A stretch of DNA of 34,031 nucleotides from Bacteroidia bacterium (lineage in GTDB: Bacteria > Bacteroidota > Bacteroidia > Flavobacteriales > Flavobacteriaceae). The position numbers and the translations under genes were made by a program. Every line of letters begins with the position of its first letter. Within the stretch, counting starts at the first letter, position 1. The stretch is taken from NCBI GenBank assembly GCA_030429455.1, contig JAUIFC010000022.1, positions 1-34,031 on the forward strand. The letters are read 5' to 3'. Positions 8,556 through 16,895 of the stretch are shown piece after piece. Under the pieces are notes generated by a model, which was not told the DNA's origin, did not search any database, and worked only from the letters and a program-made list of their open reading frames with translations.

Positions 8556-10229
8556 TTACATTTTCTCTAAAAGAACAATTCCATTTTCTGGTTTGACCTT
8601 CACTTTACCTTCACTAACTTTATAGGTTTTACCTGAATAAGCATCTTTTACTTCAGAATCATTTTCAAAAATTGAAGATACATCCAATGCCATTTCAGCT
8701 GAATCCAAATCTAAAGCAATGACTACTTGATCATTAAAATCATTTTTAGAGTAAGTTCTGCTAAAAACAAAAGGTTGTTCAGAGATTAATTGGTGTTTGC
8801 CTGCGCCTACAGCCGGGTGATGACTTCTAAATTGACCTAATTTTTGATAGTGCGTCAACGTATTTTTTACGGAATCTACCGTTTTCATTTGCTCCCAGTT
8901 CATGAAAGATCGGAGTGTTGCATCGCCGATAGTTCCTTCAATAGTCAAGGAGCGGTCTGATTCGTCACCATAATACACTTGTGAAGCCCCTGGAGAAAGT
9001 AAAAGCATCGTTCCTCCTTCAAGGCTTTTCACTCTTGACTTATCATATGGTTGCCCGTCGTCATGAGAGGTGATATAATTCAATGTTCCGAAATCTTTCA
9101 ACTGATTTTGTAAAATGCTGTCGTATTTATGGAATACATCCTTTTTAGCCATCTGTTTTGCATTCCATTTGAATTCAAAATTGATTAAACTCCGAAATGC
9201 AGATGGCTCAAAATAGTTGACTTTTACATCACCGTAATCAAAAAATTGTCCCCCACTGATTCCGTAATTATAAACTTCGCCAACAAGATAAAAACCATTG
9301 TCATCCAAAACCTTATCTGGATTATTTGTTTTGAATTGTTCGAAAGCGTAATCGCACTCAACTTTAAATTCTTGCCAAACGTACTCTTCGGTATGTTTTA
9401 CCGTATCCACTCTGTAGCCATCTATTCCGAAATCTGTAATGTAATCGGTAAGCCATTTCATGATGTAAAACCGTGGTGCTCTTGGGTGACCTGTTCTTTC
9501 AAAAAAGGCATCCAACTCTTTTACCTCTTGCTCATATCTGCCTTCAGCCTTCCATTTTTCGACTAACTGAGGTGGCAATTCCACAGCATCGTTACTATCT
9601 GTTCTGATGTCTGGCAAATTCTTCACCAATGTACAAACGATGGTGTTTTCGTAATTATCGTATTTACACTGCGGTTCTGTACGCACCCATTCGTCTGGCC
9701 ATACAGGATCTATTTCTGTAACTGGCCCTGTATGATTGATTACCGCATCGAGTAAAATTCTAATCCCATTGTCATGAGCAACTTTAACGAGCTCGTGTAA
9801 ATCTTCGGCTGTTCCAAAGTTTGGGTCAATCTTTGTCCAATCCTTTGCCCAGTATCCATGGTAACCATACGTAACTCCTGTTCCTTCGTCTGTTGCGTCG
9901 TGGATTTGCTCGACAATGGGCGTCATCCAAATGGCATTTATTCCTAAGTCTGTAAAGTAGCCATCTTCTATTTTTTGGGTTACCCCTTTAATATCTCCAC
10001 CTTCAAAACCTCTAAGGACTCCAGCTTCTTTAGTACGATTAAGTACATTGTCGTTCGCTGTGTCTGCATTGTTGAATCTATCGGTTAAAAGAAAATAGAT
10101 GTTGGCATTTTCCCAAACAAAAGGGATTTCAGGGACTTCTGGAGTTTCTGTTTGCGCTTTGGTCTTGGCTTCTTTATTGCAACTTGTTAAAATTAAAAAG
10201 AAAATAAGTAGTTTAAATATTGCTTTCAT
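8556..10229 (-). CDS. GH13 alpha-amylase-family lipoprotein
   Basis: This is a 557-residue GH13 enzyme for alpha-1,4-glucan or dextrin cleavage. The signal ends in the lipobox LTSC (Cys 17), followed by a short linker. The (beta/alpha)8 barrel starts near residue 38 (WENANIYFLLTDRFNN). The four GH13 regions are DAVINHTG, GYRVDTVKH (nucleophile D275), LVGEV (acid/base E318) and ITSHDDG (transition-state stabiliser D390). FEGGDIKGVTQKIEDGYFTDLGINAIWMTP is the usual barrel entry block. The C-terminus (about 470-557) forms a short beta domain ending KPENGIVLLEKM. Residues after the Cys (NKE) are not acidic, so a periplasmic position is inferred. It lies 47 bp before GH97 and 59 bp after the next GH13 gene. 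Exact specificity (amylase, cyclomaltodextrinase or oligo-glucosidase) cannot be told from motifs. Confidence 0.92.
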   Translation of the reverse strand: MKAIFKLLIFFLILTSCNKEAKTKAQTETPEVPEIPFVWENANIYFLLTDRFNNADTANDNVLNRTKEAGVLRGFEGGDIKGVTQKIEDGYFTDLGINAIWMTPIVEQIHDATDEGTGVTYGYHGYWAKDWTKIDPNFGTAEDLHELVKVAHDNGIRILLDAVINHTGPVTEIDPVWPDEWVRTEPQCKYDNYENTIVCTLVKNLPDIRTDSNDAVELPPQLVEKWKAEGRYEQEVKELDAFFERTGHPRAPRFYIMKWLTDYITDFGIDGYRVDTVKHTEEYVWQEFKVECDYAFEQFKTNNPDKVLDDNGFYLVGEVYNYGISGGQFFDYGDVKVNYFEPSAFRSLINFEFKWNAKQMAKKDVFHKYDSILQNQLKDFGTLNYITSHDDGQPYDKSRVKSLEGGTMLLLSPGASQVYYGDESDRSLTIEGTIGDATLRSFMNWEQMKTVDSVKNTLTHYQKLGQFRSHHPAVGAGKHQLISEQPFVFSRTYSKNDFNDQVVIALDLDSAEMALDVSSIFENDSEVKDAYSGKTYKVSEGKVKVKPENGIVLLEKM

Positions 10230-10243
10230 TTGTGTTGATTTTT

Positions 10244-10279
10244 AAACCTCTCAGTTTTTTTTGAAAACTTGTCAGGTTT
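10244..10279. repeat. Degenerate CCT...AGG palindrome between two GH13 genes
   Basis: This is an imperfect hairpin with outer arms aaacct (10244-10249) and aggttt (10274-10279) and A/T-rich inner arms. It resembles the palindrome after pgi (1547-1575) in a more decayed form. There is no T-tract on the minus strand after it, so it is unlikely to be an efficient terminator. Confidence 0.4.
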
Positions 10280-10288
10280 GATCAGTTT

Positions 10289-12181
10289 CTATTCTTGAAT
10301 TTTTAAAATAAAAGATTGTAATGGTTCTACATCCAATCGTACTTCAGCTTTGCCGTTTTCAACTTTTAAGGTTGAAGTATATTTACCATACAATTGGTCA
10401 TTGACTTGATATTCGCCATTTTTCAGTTCTAATTTCTTTACTAAGTCTTCGGGCAACTGCAATTCAAAGCCATATTTATTTTCAGCATTAAAATTGGCAA
10501 TGACAATCAACTTTTCATTTTCAGTCCATCTGGCGAATGACAAGACCTTATCATTATACCAATCTGTGTTTTGCTGATTATACCACTGCAAATCATGGTA
10601 ATCGCCCATCAGTGCTGGACTATTGATTGTAAAATTAAGTAAACGTTTATAGAAATCTCTTAGGTCTTTTTCTTCTTGAGTAGATTGACCGCCATCAAAT
10701 TTTTTATTATTTACCCATCTGACATAACTAGGCACACTTCCATAATCGAAAATTGTCGTTCTTGTAGGGTCGCCAAAGCCTAAATCATCTTCGGCTTTTT
10801 CGCCAAATTCTTGACCGAAATAAATCATTGTAGGCGAAGTTGTAGATGTTGCAGAAACCACCATCGCTGGTTTTCCTTTTAATGCATTTCCTGCAAAATC
10901 AGGACTGGCGATGCGCTGTTCGTCATGATTTTCTAAGAAGTGGAGCATGTGATGTTCAATATCTCGCAATTCATCAAAAATCGGTGGAATATTATTGGTA
11001 CTGCCATGGCCTTGCATGACATGTTTAAGCGTATCGTATAACTGGACTTTATCGTACAAATAATCCATTTTCCCTTTTTTGATATAATCACGGTACAGAT
11101 GTGGCTGATAAACCTCAGCCAATAAGAATGCCTCCGGATTTTTCATTTTGATGGAAGAATTCATATAACTCCAAAACTCCACGGGTACCATTTCTGCCAT
11201 ATCGAATCGGAAACCGTCAACTCCCTTATCTAACCAATACAAAGCTATGTCTCGAAATTTTTCCCATGAATCCGGCACTGTTTTATCGCTCCAAAACTCA
11301 AAATGTGCCTTATGGTCTAAGTTCTCTGCTCCAGAAGGAAGATCGGCAAAGTCTTTTATTCCATCTGGATTTATACCATAATTCACCTTTACAGTTTCGT
11401 ACCAATCGTAGAAGTGAGGTTTAGATGCTCTAGACCCATTGCCCGTCCATTTGGCAGGAGTTTCGTCAAATTTTCCGTCTGCCAACGGATGTGGCAAACC
11501 ACCTAAAGTTTTGTAATTATTAAGCGGGTCTGGAACTTGAAAAGACTCACCAGGATTGTAATAAAAATTATTATTCACATGGTATTGAAGACTTTTATCG
11601 TCGCTTGCTCCAAAATCTTCGGTGCCTTCAGGATTGGTTAGACTTTGATAATTACGTGCCACATGATTTGGTACGATATCTATAATTAATTTTAGACCTG
11701 CATCGTGGGTCCTCTTTATTAATGCTTCAAATTCTTCTAACCTGTTTTCAACATTCACTGCTAAATCGGGGTTGACGTTGTAATAATCTTTAACGGCATA
11801 GGGCGAACCTGCTCTGCCTTTGACCACATCAGGATCATCGTTGGATATGCCATACTTTGTGTAATCGGTTATCACATCATGATGAGGAACGCCTGTATAC
11901 CAAATATAGGTGACGCCCAAATCTTTGATTTCGCTTAAAGCCTTATCTGTAAAATCGTTAAATTTTCCTACTCCATTTTCCTCTAGAGTTCCCCAAGGTT
12001 TGTTTGTAGTATTCGTATTGCCAAATAATCGGGTAAAAACCTGATATACAACTTGCTTTTTTTTCATTTGAGTAGATGTTTCGTTTTGAATTTCAGATTT
12101 ATCTTGCATTGGTTCAGTATCTTTTTTACAAGACACTGCTCCTATAAAAATGCTTGCCAGAACTATATATTTAATTTTCAT
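10289..12181 (-). CDS. GH13 alpha-amylase-family lipoprotein
   Basis: This is a 630-residue GH13 protein. The signal MKIKYIVLASIFIGAVSC is followed by KKD and a Ser/Thr/Gln-rich linker. The barrel begins at KKKQVVYQVFTRLFGN (about 41) and the GH13 regions are all present: IDIVPNHVA, GFRFDMAEM (nucleophile D327), LLAEVY (acid/base E356) and LENHDEQR (stabiliser D420). A long insert between regions I and II (about 175-310), rich in Asn, Tyr and Trp, is typical of a B-domain-expanded subgroup and may shape the active-site cleft. The C-terminal beta domain (about 520-630) ends EPLQSFILKIQE. The basic residues after the Cys suggest the periplasm. The distance to GH31 upstream is 42 bp, so cotranscription is likely. 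It differs clearly in sequence from the next GH13 gene, so it is not a recent duplicate. Confidence 0.92.
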   Translation of the reverse strand: MKIKYIVLASIFIGAVSCKKDTEPMQDKSEIQNETSTQMKKKQVVYQVFTRLFGNTNTTNKPWGTLEENGVGKFNDFTDKALSEIKDLGVTYIWYTGVPHHDVITDYTKYGISNDDPDVVKGRAGSPYAVKDYYNVNPDLAVNVENRLEEFEALIKRTHDAGLKLIIDIVPNHVARNYQSLTNPEGTEDFGASDDKSLQYHVNNNFYYNPGESFQVPDPLNNYKTLGGLPHPLADGKFDETPAKWTGNGSRASKPHFYDWYETVKVNYGINPDGIKDFADLPSGAENLDHKAHFEFWSDKTVPDSWEKFRDIALYWLDKGVDGFRFDMAEMVPVEFWSYMNSSIKMKNPEAFLLAEVYQPHLYRDYIKKGKMDYLYDKVQLYDTLKHVMQGHGSTNNIPPIFDELRDIEHHMLHFLENHDEQRIASPDFAGNALKGKPAMVVSATSTTSPTMIYFGQEFGEKAEDDLGFGDPTRTTIFDYGSVPSYVRWVNNKKFDGGQSTQEEKDLRDFYKRLLNFTINSPALMGDYHDLQWYNQQNTDWYNDKVLSFARWTENEKLIVIANFNAENKYGFELQLPEDLVKKLELKNGEYQVNDQLYGKYTSTLKVENGKAEVRLDVEPLQSFILKIQE

Positions 12182-12223
12182 ATTTATAATAATTTATTTT
12201 AAACATTAATCGATACATTCAAC

Positions 12224-14656
12224 TTAAAGTTTGACTCTTAATTCTAGTTCTTCTTTCGGATTCCATTCAAAATTCAACTTTAGTATTTTGGTTTTGGAAT
12301 TGTAATCGCCATTAGCTTTTTGCTTTCCTATTTTGATTTTTCTAGGTCGGCTCTCGATATTGTGAATAATTAGTTGAATGGTTTTTGTTGAAGTTGTATA
12401 ATTTTCAGCTATTTCCGCCTCTAAGTCTATTTCTAACCATTTTCCTTCAATTTCTGCTTCAAATACAAGGATTTCAAAAGCTTTTTTACCTATTGGATCT
12501 ACCGTTTTTCCATCGTCCATATAGAATTTACGTTCCATTTCTTCGGTAACCGATGAATGGTGGAAATAGTGCAATTCAATTTGGTTTGGCTCGTAATCCT
12601 TTGTCGAAGCCATAGGTTGTGCTAATGGTATAAACGCTCCAGCTCTAACGTAAGTAGGGATACTTTCTTCTTTTAGTTGAATTGTTTTGGTTTGCCCACC
12701 TTTTATAATTTCATCTGTATAAAAATCAAACCAATAAGAATCCTTTAAAAAGTAAACCTCTTGGGATTCTTTTCCTTGAGCTAGTACTGGTGAAATCAAA
12801 AAGTCTTTTCCCCATAAATAGGATTGGCTGTAATCCCATAATTTTTCGTTTGAAGGTTCTTCGAAAATTAATGGTCTCATCAAGGGAACGCCTCCTAAAT
12901 GATTCTGAACCATTAAATTATAGTTATAAGGCAAAAGCTTGTAGCGCAATTCGATGGCTTGTTTTGCAAGTGTTTTGGCTTTTGTAGCTCTAAAAACGGG
13001 TTCACTTGGCACATCTTCATGCGCATGAGGTCTGTAGATTGGTTGAAAAACACCATATTGAAGCCAACGCACGTACAACTCATCATCCAAGTTTGCTCCA
13101 GCAAAACCACCCAAGTCACTGTGCATAAACCCAATACCCTGCATTCCCATTTGTAATGCAATTTCCGGTTGTGGGACTAATCCACCCCAACTGCGACTCA
13201 CATCTCCAGTCCAAGGAATCAATCCATAACGCTGTGAACCCGAAGAACCTGCTCGCATCAAAATAAAAGGCCTTAACTCTGGTGAAGCTTCTTGGCTTGC
13301 TTCATAAACCAATCTTGCCCAATCATGCCCATAAATGTTATGGACTTCATCTGCATTTCCTTTTACATGTTGTACCCAATTGGGATGCACTTCTGGCTCT
13401 CCTAAGTCTCCCCAAAATCCAGTCACTCCCATTTCTGATAAGCCTTTATAGATATTCTTAAACCAATTGTAACCAGAACTGCTATAAATGTCTATCAATC
13501 CAGTATTCCCAAAATAAAAATCATAAACGGCTGGGCTACCTGTAGAATCTTTGGCCATGACATTCTTTTCAACCACTTCGTCCCATTTTAATGATGTTGT
13601 AAGCACAAATGGCTCTGTGATAAGTATCGTTTCAACATCTTGAAATTTTAATGTATTAATCATCTGTTTCGGTGTAGGAAAAGAATCTTTCAAAAATTCA
13701 AAACCTCCCATGCTGCCCTTTATTTCTTTTCCAAACCAATACAAGTCCAAAATAATGGCGTCTACAGGAATTTCATCATCTTTAAACTTTTGAATGGTTT
13801 CTAAGGTTTCTTTTTGGGTGTGATAACCAAACCGACTGGAAAAATTACCTAGTGCCCAACGTGGTAGCATGGGTTGTTTCCCAGTTAAATCCGTATAACT
13901 GTCAACGACATCGTACCAAGATTCTCCTGCAATAACTTGGTAAGTTTTTCTTCCAGATATGGTTTCGTAAGTTAAGGTGTTGTCCTTTTTACTATCAAAA
14001 TCCAAATACCCAATTGGTGCATTGTCAAAATGAATCATGTACATTTTTGAAGACAGCACGATAGGTATGGTGAAATTCATTAATTCGGAGTGTTCCTGAT
14101 ATCCATAATGCGCTCTGTTAAATAATGGCAATCGGTAACCTCTGCGGTTCATTCCTAACGCTCTTGCTCCAGCGCCATACAGCACTTCATCCTCAGTTAA
14201 ATTAAAGTCAATTTTCTCTGTTTGGTCTGCAACAATATTACCACTTACCAAATCCATAGGTTCGTGAACAGATTTGTAATAGCCTTGCTTCTCTGAAATT
14301 AAATTTTTGCCCTTATACGTATAACTGATCTGAAAAGGAGAAGTAGTCACAGACACGGAAATGCCCTCTGAACCAAAGGTGATGACATTGCCTTGATAGT
14401 TGTAAGTCGTCTCAATTTTTTGAGGACTTAAAACAACCGCATGAGAATCTGGATTAAAAGTTTCGCCTGTTGGCAAAAACGTAGTCTCCAAAATATCCTC
14501 CGAATAAAACTGGAATATGTATTTCCCATCGTTGGTAGTTACAGAAAAAATACCGTTCTCTTCATTGTGAGATTGATAAATTCGGTTTGGATTTTGGGCT
14601 ATTCCAATGTGAAATAGGCCAAATAAATTGAATACTAAAATTATATTTTTCATCAC
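12224..14656 (-). CDS. GH31 alpha-glucosidase, secreted
   Basis: This is an 810-residue exo-acting retaining alpha-glucosidase of family GH31. The signal peptide probably ends at IGIA before QNPN, and no lipobox is present, so a soluble periplasmic enzyme is likely. The galactose-mutarotase-like N-terminal domain spans about 25-230. The barrel opens with the typical LPRWALGNFSSRFGYHTQ. The nucleophile is D417 in GFWGDLGEPE and the acid/base is D485 in WTGDVSRSWGGL. RPHAHEDVPSEP and the C-terminal beta domains follow. The length fits GH31. Two adjacent Met codons (MMKN) make the start uncertain by one codon. A 173-bp gap with no gene (14657-14829) precedes it and may contain a promoter, but no convincing box was found. 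Confidence 0.94.
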   Translation of the reverse strand: MMKNIILVFNLFGLFHIGIAQNPNRIYQSHNEENGIFSVTTNDGKYIFQFYSEDILETTFLPTGETFNPDSHAVVLSPQKIETTYNYQGNVITFGSEGISVSVTTSPFQISYTYKGKNLISEKQGYYKSVHEPMDLVSGNIVADQTEKIDFNLTEDEVLYGAGARALGMNRRGYRLPLFNRAHYGYQEHSELMNFTIPIVLSSKMYMIHFDNAPIGYLDFDSKKDNTLTYETISGRKTYQVIAGESWYDVVDSYTDLTGKQPMLPRWALGNFSSRFGYHTQKETLETIQKFKDDEIPVDAIILDLYWFGKEIKGSMGGFEFLKDSFPTPKQMINTLKFQDVETILITEPFVLTTSLKWDEVVEKNVMAKDSTGSPAVYDFYFGNTGLIDIYSSSGYNWFKNIYKGLSEMGVTGFWGDLGEPEVHPNWVQHVKGNADEVHNIYGHDWARLVYEASQEASPELRPFILMRAGSSGSQRYGLIPWTGDVSRSWGGLVPQPEIALQMGMQGIGFMHSDLGGFAGANLDDELYVRWLQYGVFQPIYRPHAHEDVPSEPVFRATKAKTLAKQAIELRYKLLPYNYNLMVQNHLGGVPLMRPLIFEEPSNEKLWDYSQSYLWGKDFLISPVLAQGKESQEVYFLKDSYWFDFYTDEIIKGGQTKTIQLKEESIPTYVRAGAFIPLAQPMASTKDYEPNQIELHYFHHSSVTEEMERKFYMDDGKTVDPIGKKAFEILVFEAEIEGKWLEIDLEAEIAENYTTSTKTIQLIIHNIESRPRKIKIGKQKANGDYNSKTKILKLNFEWNPKEELELRVKL

Positions 14657-14829
14657 TAAATACTTTTATGTCTTATTGAATCGAACTATTGATGAGATTA
14701 CTCTATTTTGTATTTTACAACTATAAAACTCCTCTAAAACACTTGCCATGCCAACAAACAAAACCTCTAAGAGAAGTTTAGACATTAGACTTTTTTCCCT
14801 CATAGGAGAATTAAAGAAGGTGTTTACCA

Positions 14830-16884
14830 TCATTCTCCATCAAAATTTTTAGCTAACATAAACTCCAAAGGAATATTCAGTCGTTTATTCCAAGAATTTT
14901 CAGAATGTTCTGTGCCTTCAAAAAACAAGTTCCGAGAATCTGAAGTGGTGTAGCCTTTTTGTTTCAAAATTTCATCTACTCTTGGTGCATATTGAGGATA
15001 ATGTTCATCCAAGGTTTTATTGCCATAATCGAAATATAGTTTATGGCTACCAGCTTTTGGTAAATTTTGTTCCATATAAGTAAATATGGCCTCTGGCAAA
15101 GGATTATCCTCCATGACTTGAGCACCTACCCAATGTGTAGACAAACACGATGCAGCAGCAAAAACATTCGGATATTCGGAAATGGCGTACATGCTCATTA
15201 ATCCACCCATACTTGACCCCATGACAAAAGTATTTGCCTTATCTGGTTTAGTTCTAAAATTGTTATCGATGTAAGGTTTTAACTCTTTTACTAAAAATCG
15301 TAAATAATTATCACCATTGAGCTGAAAATCAGATTCTCCCGCAATACTTTTCAATTTCGATTTGTCCTCTTCCGAAACAAACTCAATTGCCTTTTGTGGA
15401 AATAAATCCTGCCACCTAATATTAGGAATGTTATGAATACCTACAACGATAAAATCTCTTGTTTTGCCTTCTTTGATCAATTGAGAAGCCCATTCGTCTA
15501 CTTTCCATTCCTGTTTGTTCCAGGTTGTTTTAGCATCAAAAAGCATTTGTCCGTCATGCATATATAGCACACTGTATGTTTTACTCTTGTTGTAATTATT
15601 AGGCAGCCATATGTCTACAGGTCTGGTTTTTATATACTGCGAAGGGAAATTTTCAATTCGTTGCAGTTGCCCACTTGCTAAATCGATGTTTTGTAAGGGT
15701 GTTGGTTTTAACTCTTTTATCAATGGATGTTGTTTTGGAATTGGTTTGTTAAATAGCCAACTTATGGCTTCAGGAAAATTAGCAGACCAAAAGGCTTCGG
15801 TGTGTTTACCGCCTTTCACTTCTTTGTACAAAAAGCTGCTATCGTCAAATCCATTTTGAAGAAGCATATCTTTCATACTTCGCGCATCGGTTAGCATATT
15901 ATCACTTTCTTGAGTTCCTACTAACATGTAAATTTTTGTATCCTGCGCTTTATGATAGGTGTAGGCTTTTTTGGAACTCCAATAGGCTGGGGAAAATATC
16001 CCTATTTTACCAAAAACATCATTTCGTTTAAAGCCTCCATAATGCGAAATTAATCCTCCCAAGGAAGAGCCAAAAATTGCTGTATTTTCCTTGTCTGATT
16101 TGGTTCTAAATTCAGAATCTATTTTTGGTTTTAGCGTGTTCACAATAAAATCTATGTACTGCTCACCTTCAGGATTTTCAGCATACTTAAACTTAAATGG
16201 AGACAGCTCGGTTACTCTTTTGTCTTCACCATGGTCTATGCCAACAATTATCAAATCCAAATTTGACTGCCTTGAAAGTGCATCCATGATTTCATCGATT
16301 TTCCATTCGCCAGCAAATGAGGTTTCGTTCATAAACAAATTCTGCGCATCGTGCATGTACACCACTGGATAACCTTCTGTTGAAGTCTTGTAATTTGGCG
16401 GCGTATATACCCAAACCCTTCTATACCGATCTAATTGAGGCATATAGATAGAATCACTAAGAATTTGAACATTATCTGGTAAAACCAATTCCTTTTTTGA
16501 TGAAAAAGACGTCCAATTGTCAACTGAAAGCTTCAAGGTATCATTAGGTTTCGAGAATGAGTATGATCTGTTATTCAATTCATTGCGGTCAGCATCCAAT
16601 TCTACTGATTTCCATGATCCCAAGGTGAATTTAAATTGAATGGTACTATCTTTTTGTTGCAACAAAATTGTATGCTTACTATCTTCTTTTTTCAATTTGA
16701 ATTCCTCTTTTCCTCCAGTCCATCCTTCAAAATCTCCTGATATAAAAACTGAAAGAGAGTCTGGAATTTTAGCTTTAGATTCTAATTGGATGATAACCGA
16801 ATTTTCAACTAAAGTGCTAGAGTTTTTACAGCCAAAAATAAAAGCAAAAACGACTATAAAAGTTATGTTTATCAAAGGTTTCAC
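14830..16884 (-). CDS. Lipoprotein with N-terminal CBM-like domain and two tandem esterase-D-type alpha/beta hydrolase domains
   Basis: This is a 684-residue lipoprotein (signal ending FAFIFGC, then KNS). Residues about 30-130 (SVFISGDFEGWTGGKEEF, FKFTLGSWKSVELDADRN) look like a starch-binding Ig-type module of the CBM20/CBM48 kind, judged by pattern only. Domain A (about 145-385) and domain B (about 410-684) are each esterase-D/enterochelin-esterase-like (PF00756 type): VVYMHDAQNLF and VLYMHDGQMLF, then GSSLGG with nucleophile S274 and GSSMGG with nucleophile S558, and His candidates H361 (GGKHTEAFW) and H660 (GTEHSENSW). Both halves therefore keep a plausible Ser/His pair. The gene starts 11 bp after the SusA-like gene, so it belongs to the glucan cluster. 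The substrate is unknown. Removal of acyl groups from substituted glucans is one inference, and a non-catalytic binding role cannot be excluded. Confidence 0.85.
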   Translation of the reverse strand: MKPLINITFIVVFAFIFGCKNSSTLVENSVIIQLESKAKIPDSLSVFISGDFEGWTGGKEEFKLKKEDSKHTILLQQKDSTIQFKFTLGSWKSVELDADRNELNNRSYSFSKPNDTLKLSVDNWTSFSSKKELVLPDNVQILSDSIYMPQLDRYRRVWVYTPPNYKTSTEGYPVVYMHDAQNLFMNETSFAGEWKIDEIMDALSRQSNLDLIIVGIDHGEDKRVTELSPFKFKYAENPEGEQYIDFIVNTLKPKIDSEFRTKSDKENTAIFGSSLGGLISHYGGFKRNDVFGKIGIFSPAYWSSKKAYTYHKAQDTKIYMLVGTQESDNMLTDARSMKDMLLQNGFDDSSFLYKEVKGGKHTEAFWSANFPEAISWLFNKPIPKQHPLIKELKPTPLQNIDLASGQLQRIENFPSQYIKTRPVDIWLPNNYNKSKTYSVLYMHDGQMLFDAKTTWNKQEWKVDEWASQLIKEGKTRDFIVVGIHNIPNIRWQDLFPQKAIEFVSEEDKSKLKSIAGESDFQLNGDNYLRFLVKELKPYIDNNFRTKPDKANTFVMGSSMGGLMSMYAISEYPNVFAAASCLSTHWVGAQVMEDNPLPEAIFTYMEQNLPKAGSHKLYFDYGNKTLDEHYPQYAPRVDEILKQKGYTTSDSRNLFFEGTEHSENSWNKRLNIPLEFMLAKNFDGE

Positions 16885-16895
16885 TACTTGATCAT

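Noticed and set aside
9246-9566. 106-residue frame opposite the GH13 gene at 8556-10229
   Set aside because: It lies within well-conserved GH13 sequence on the other strand and has no motif of its own.
14657-14829. Possible small RNA or small gene in the GH31-esterase gap
   Set aside because: No convincing hairpin, promoter box or coding frame was found; it is probably a leader or promoter region of unknown detail.
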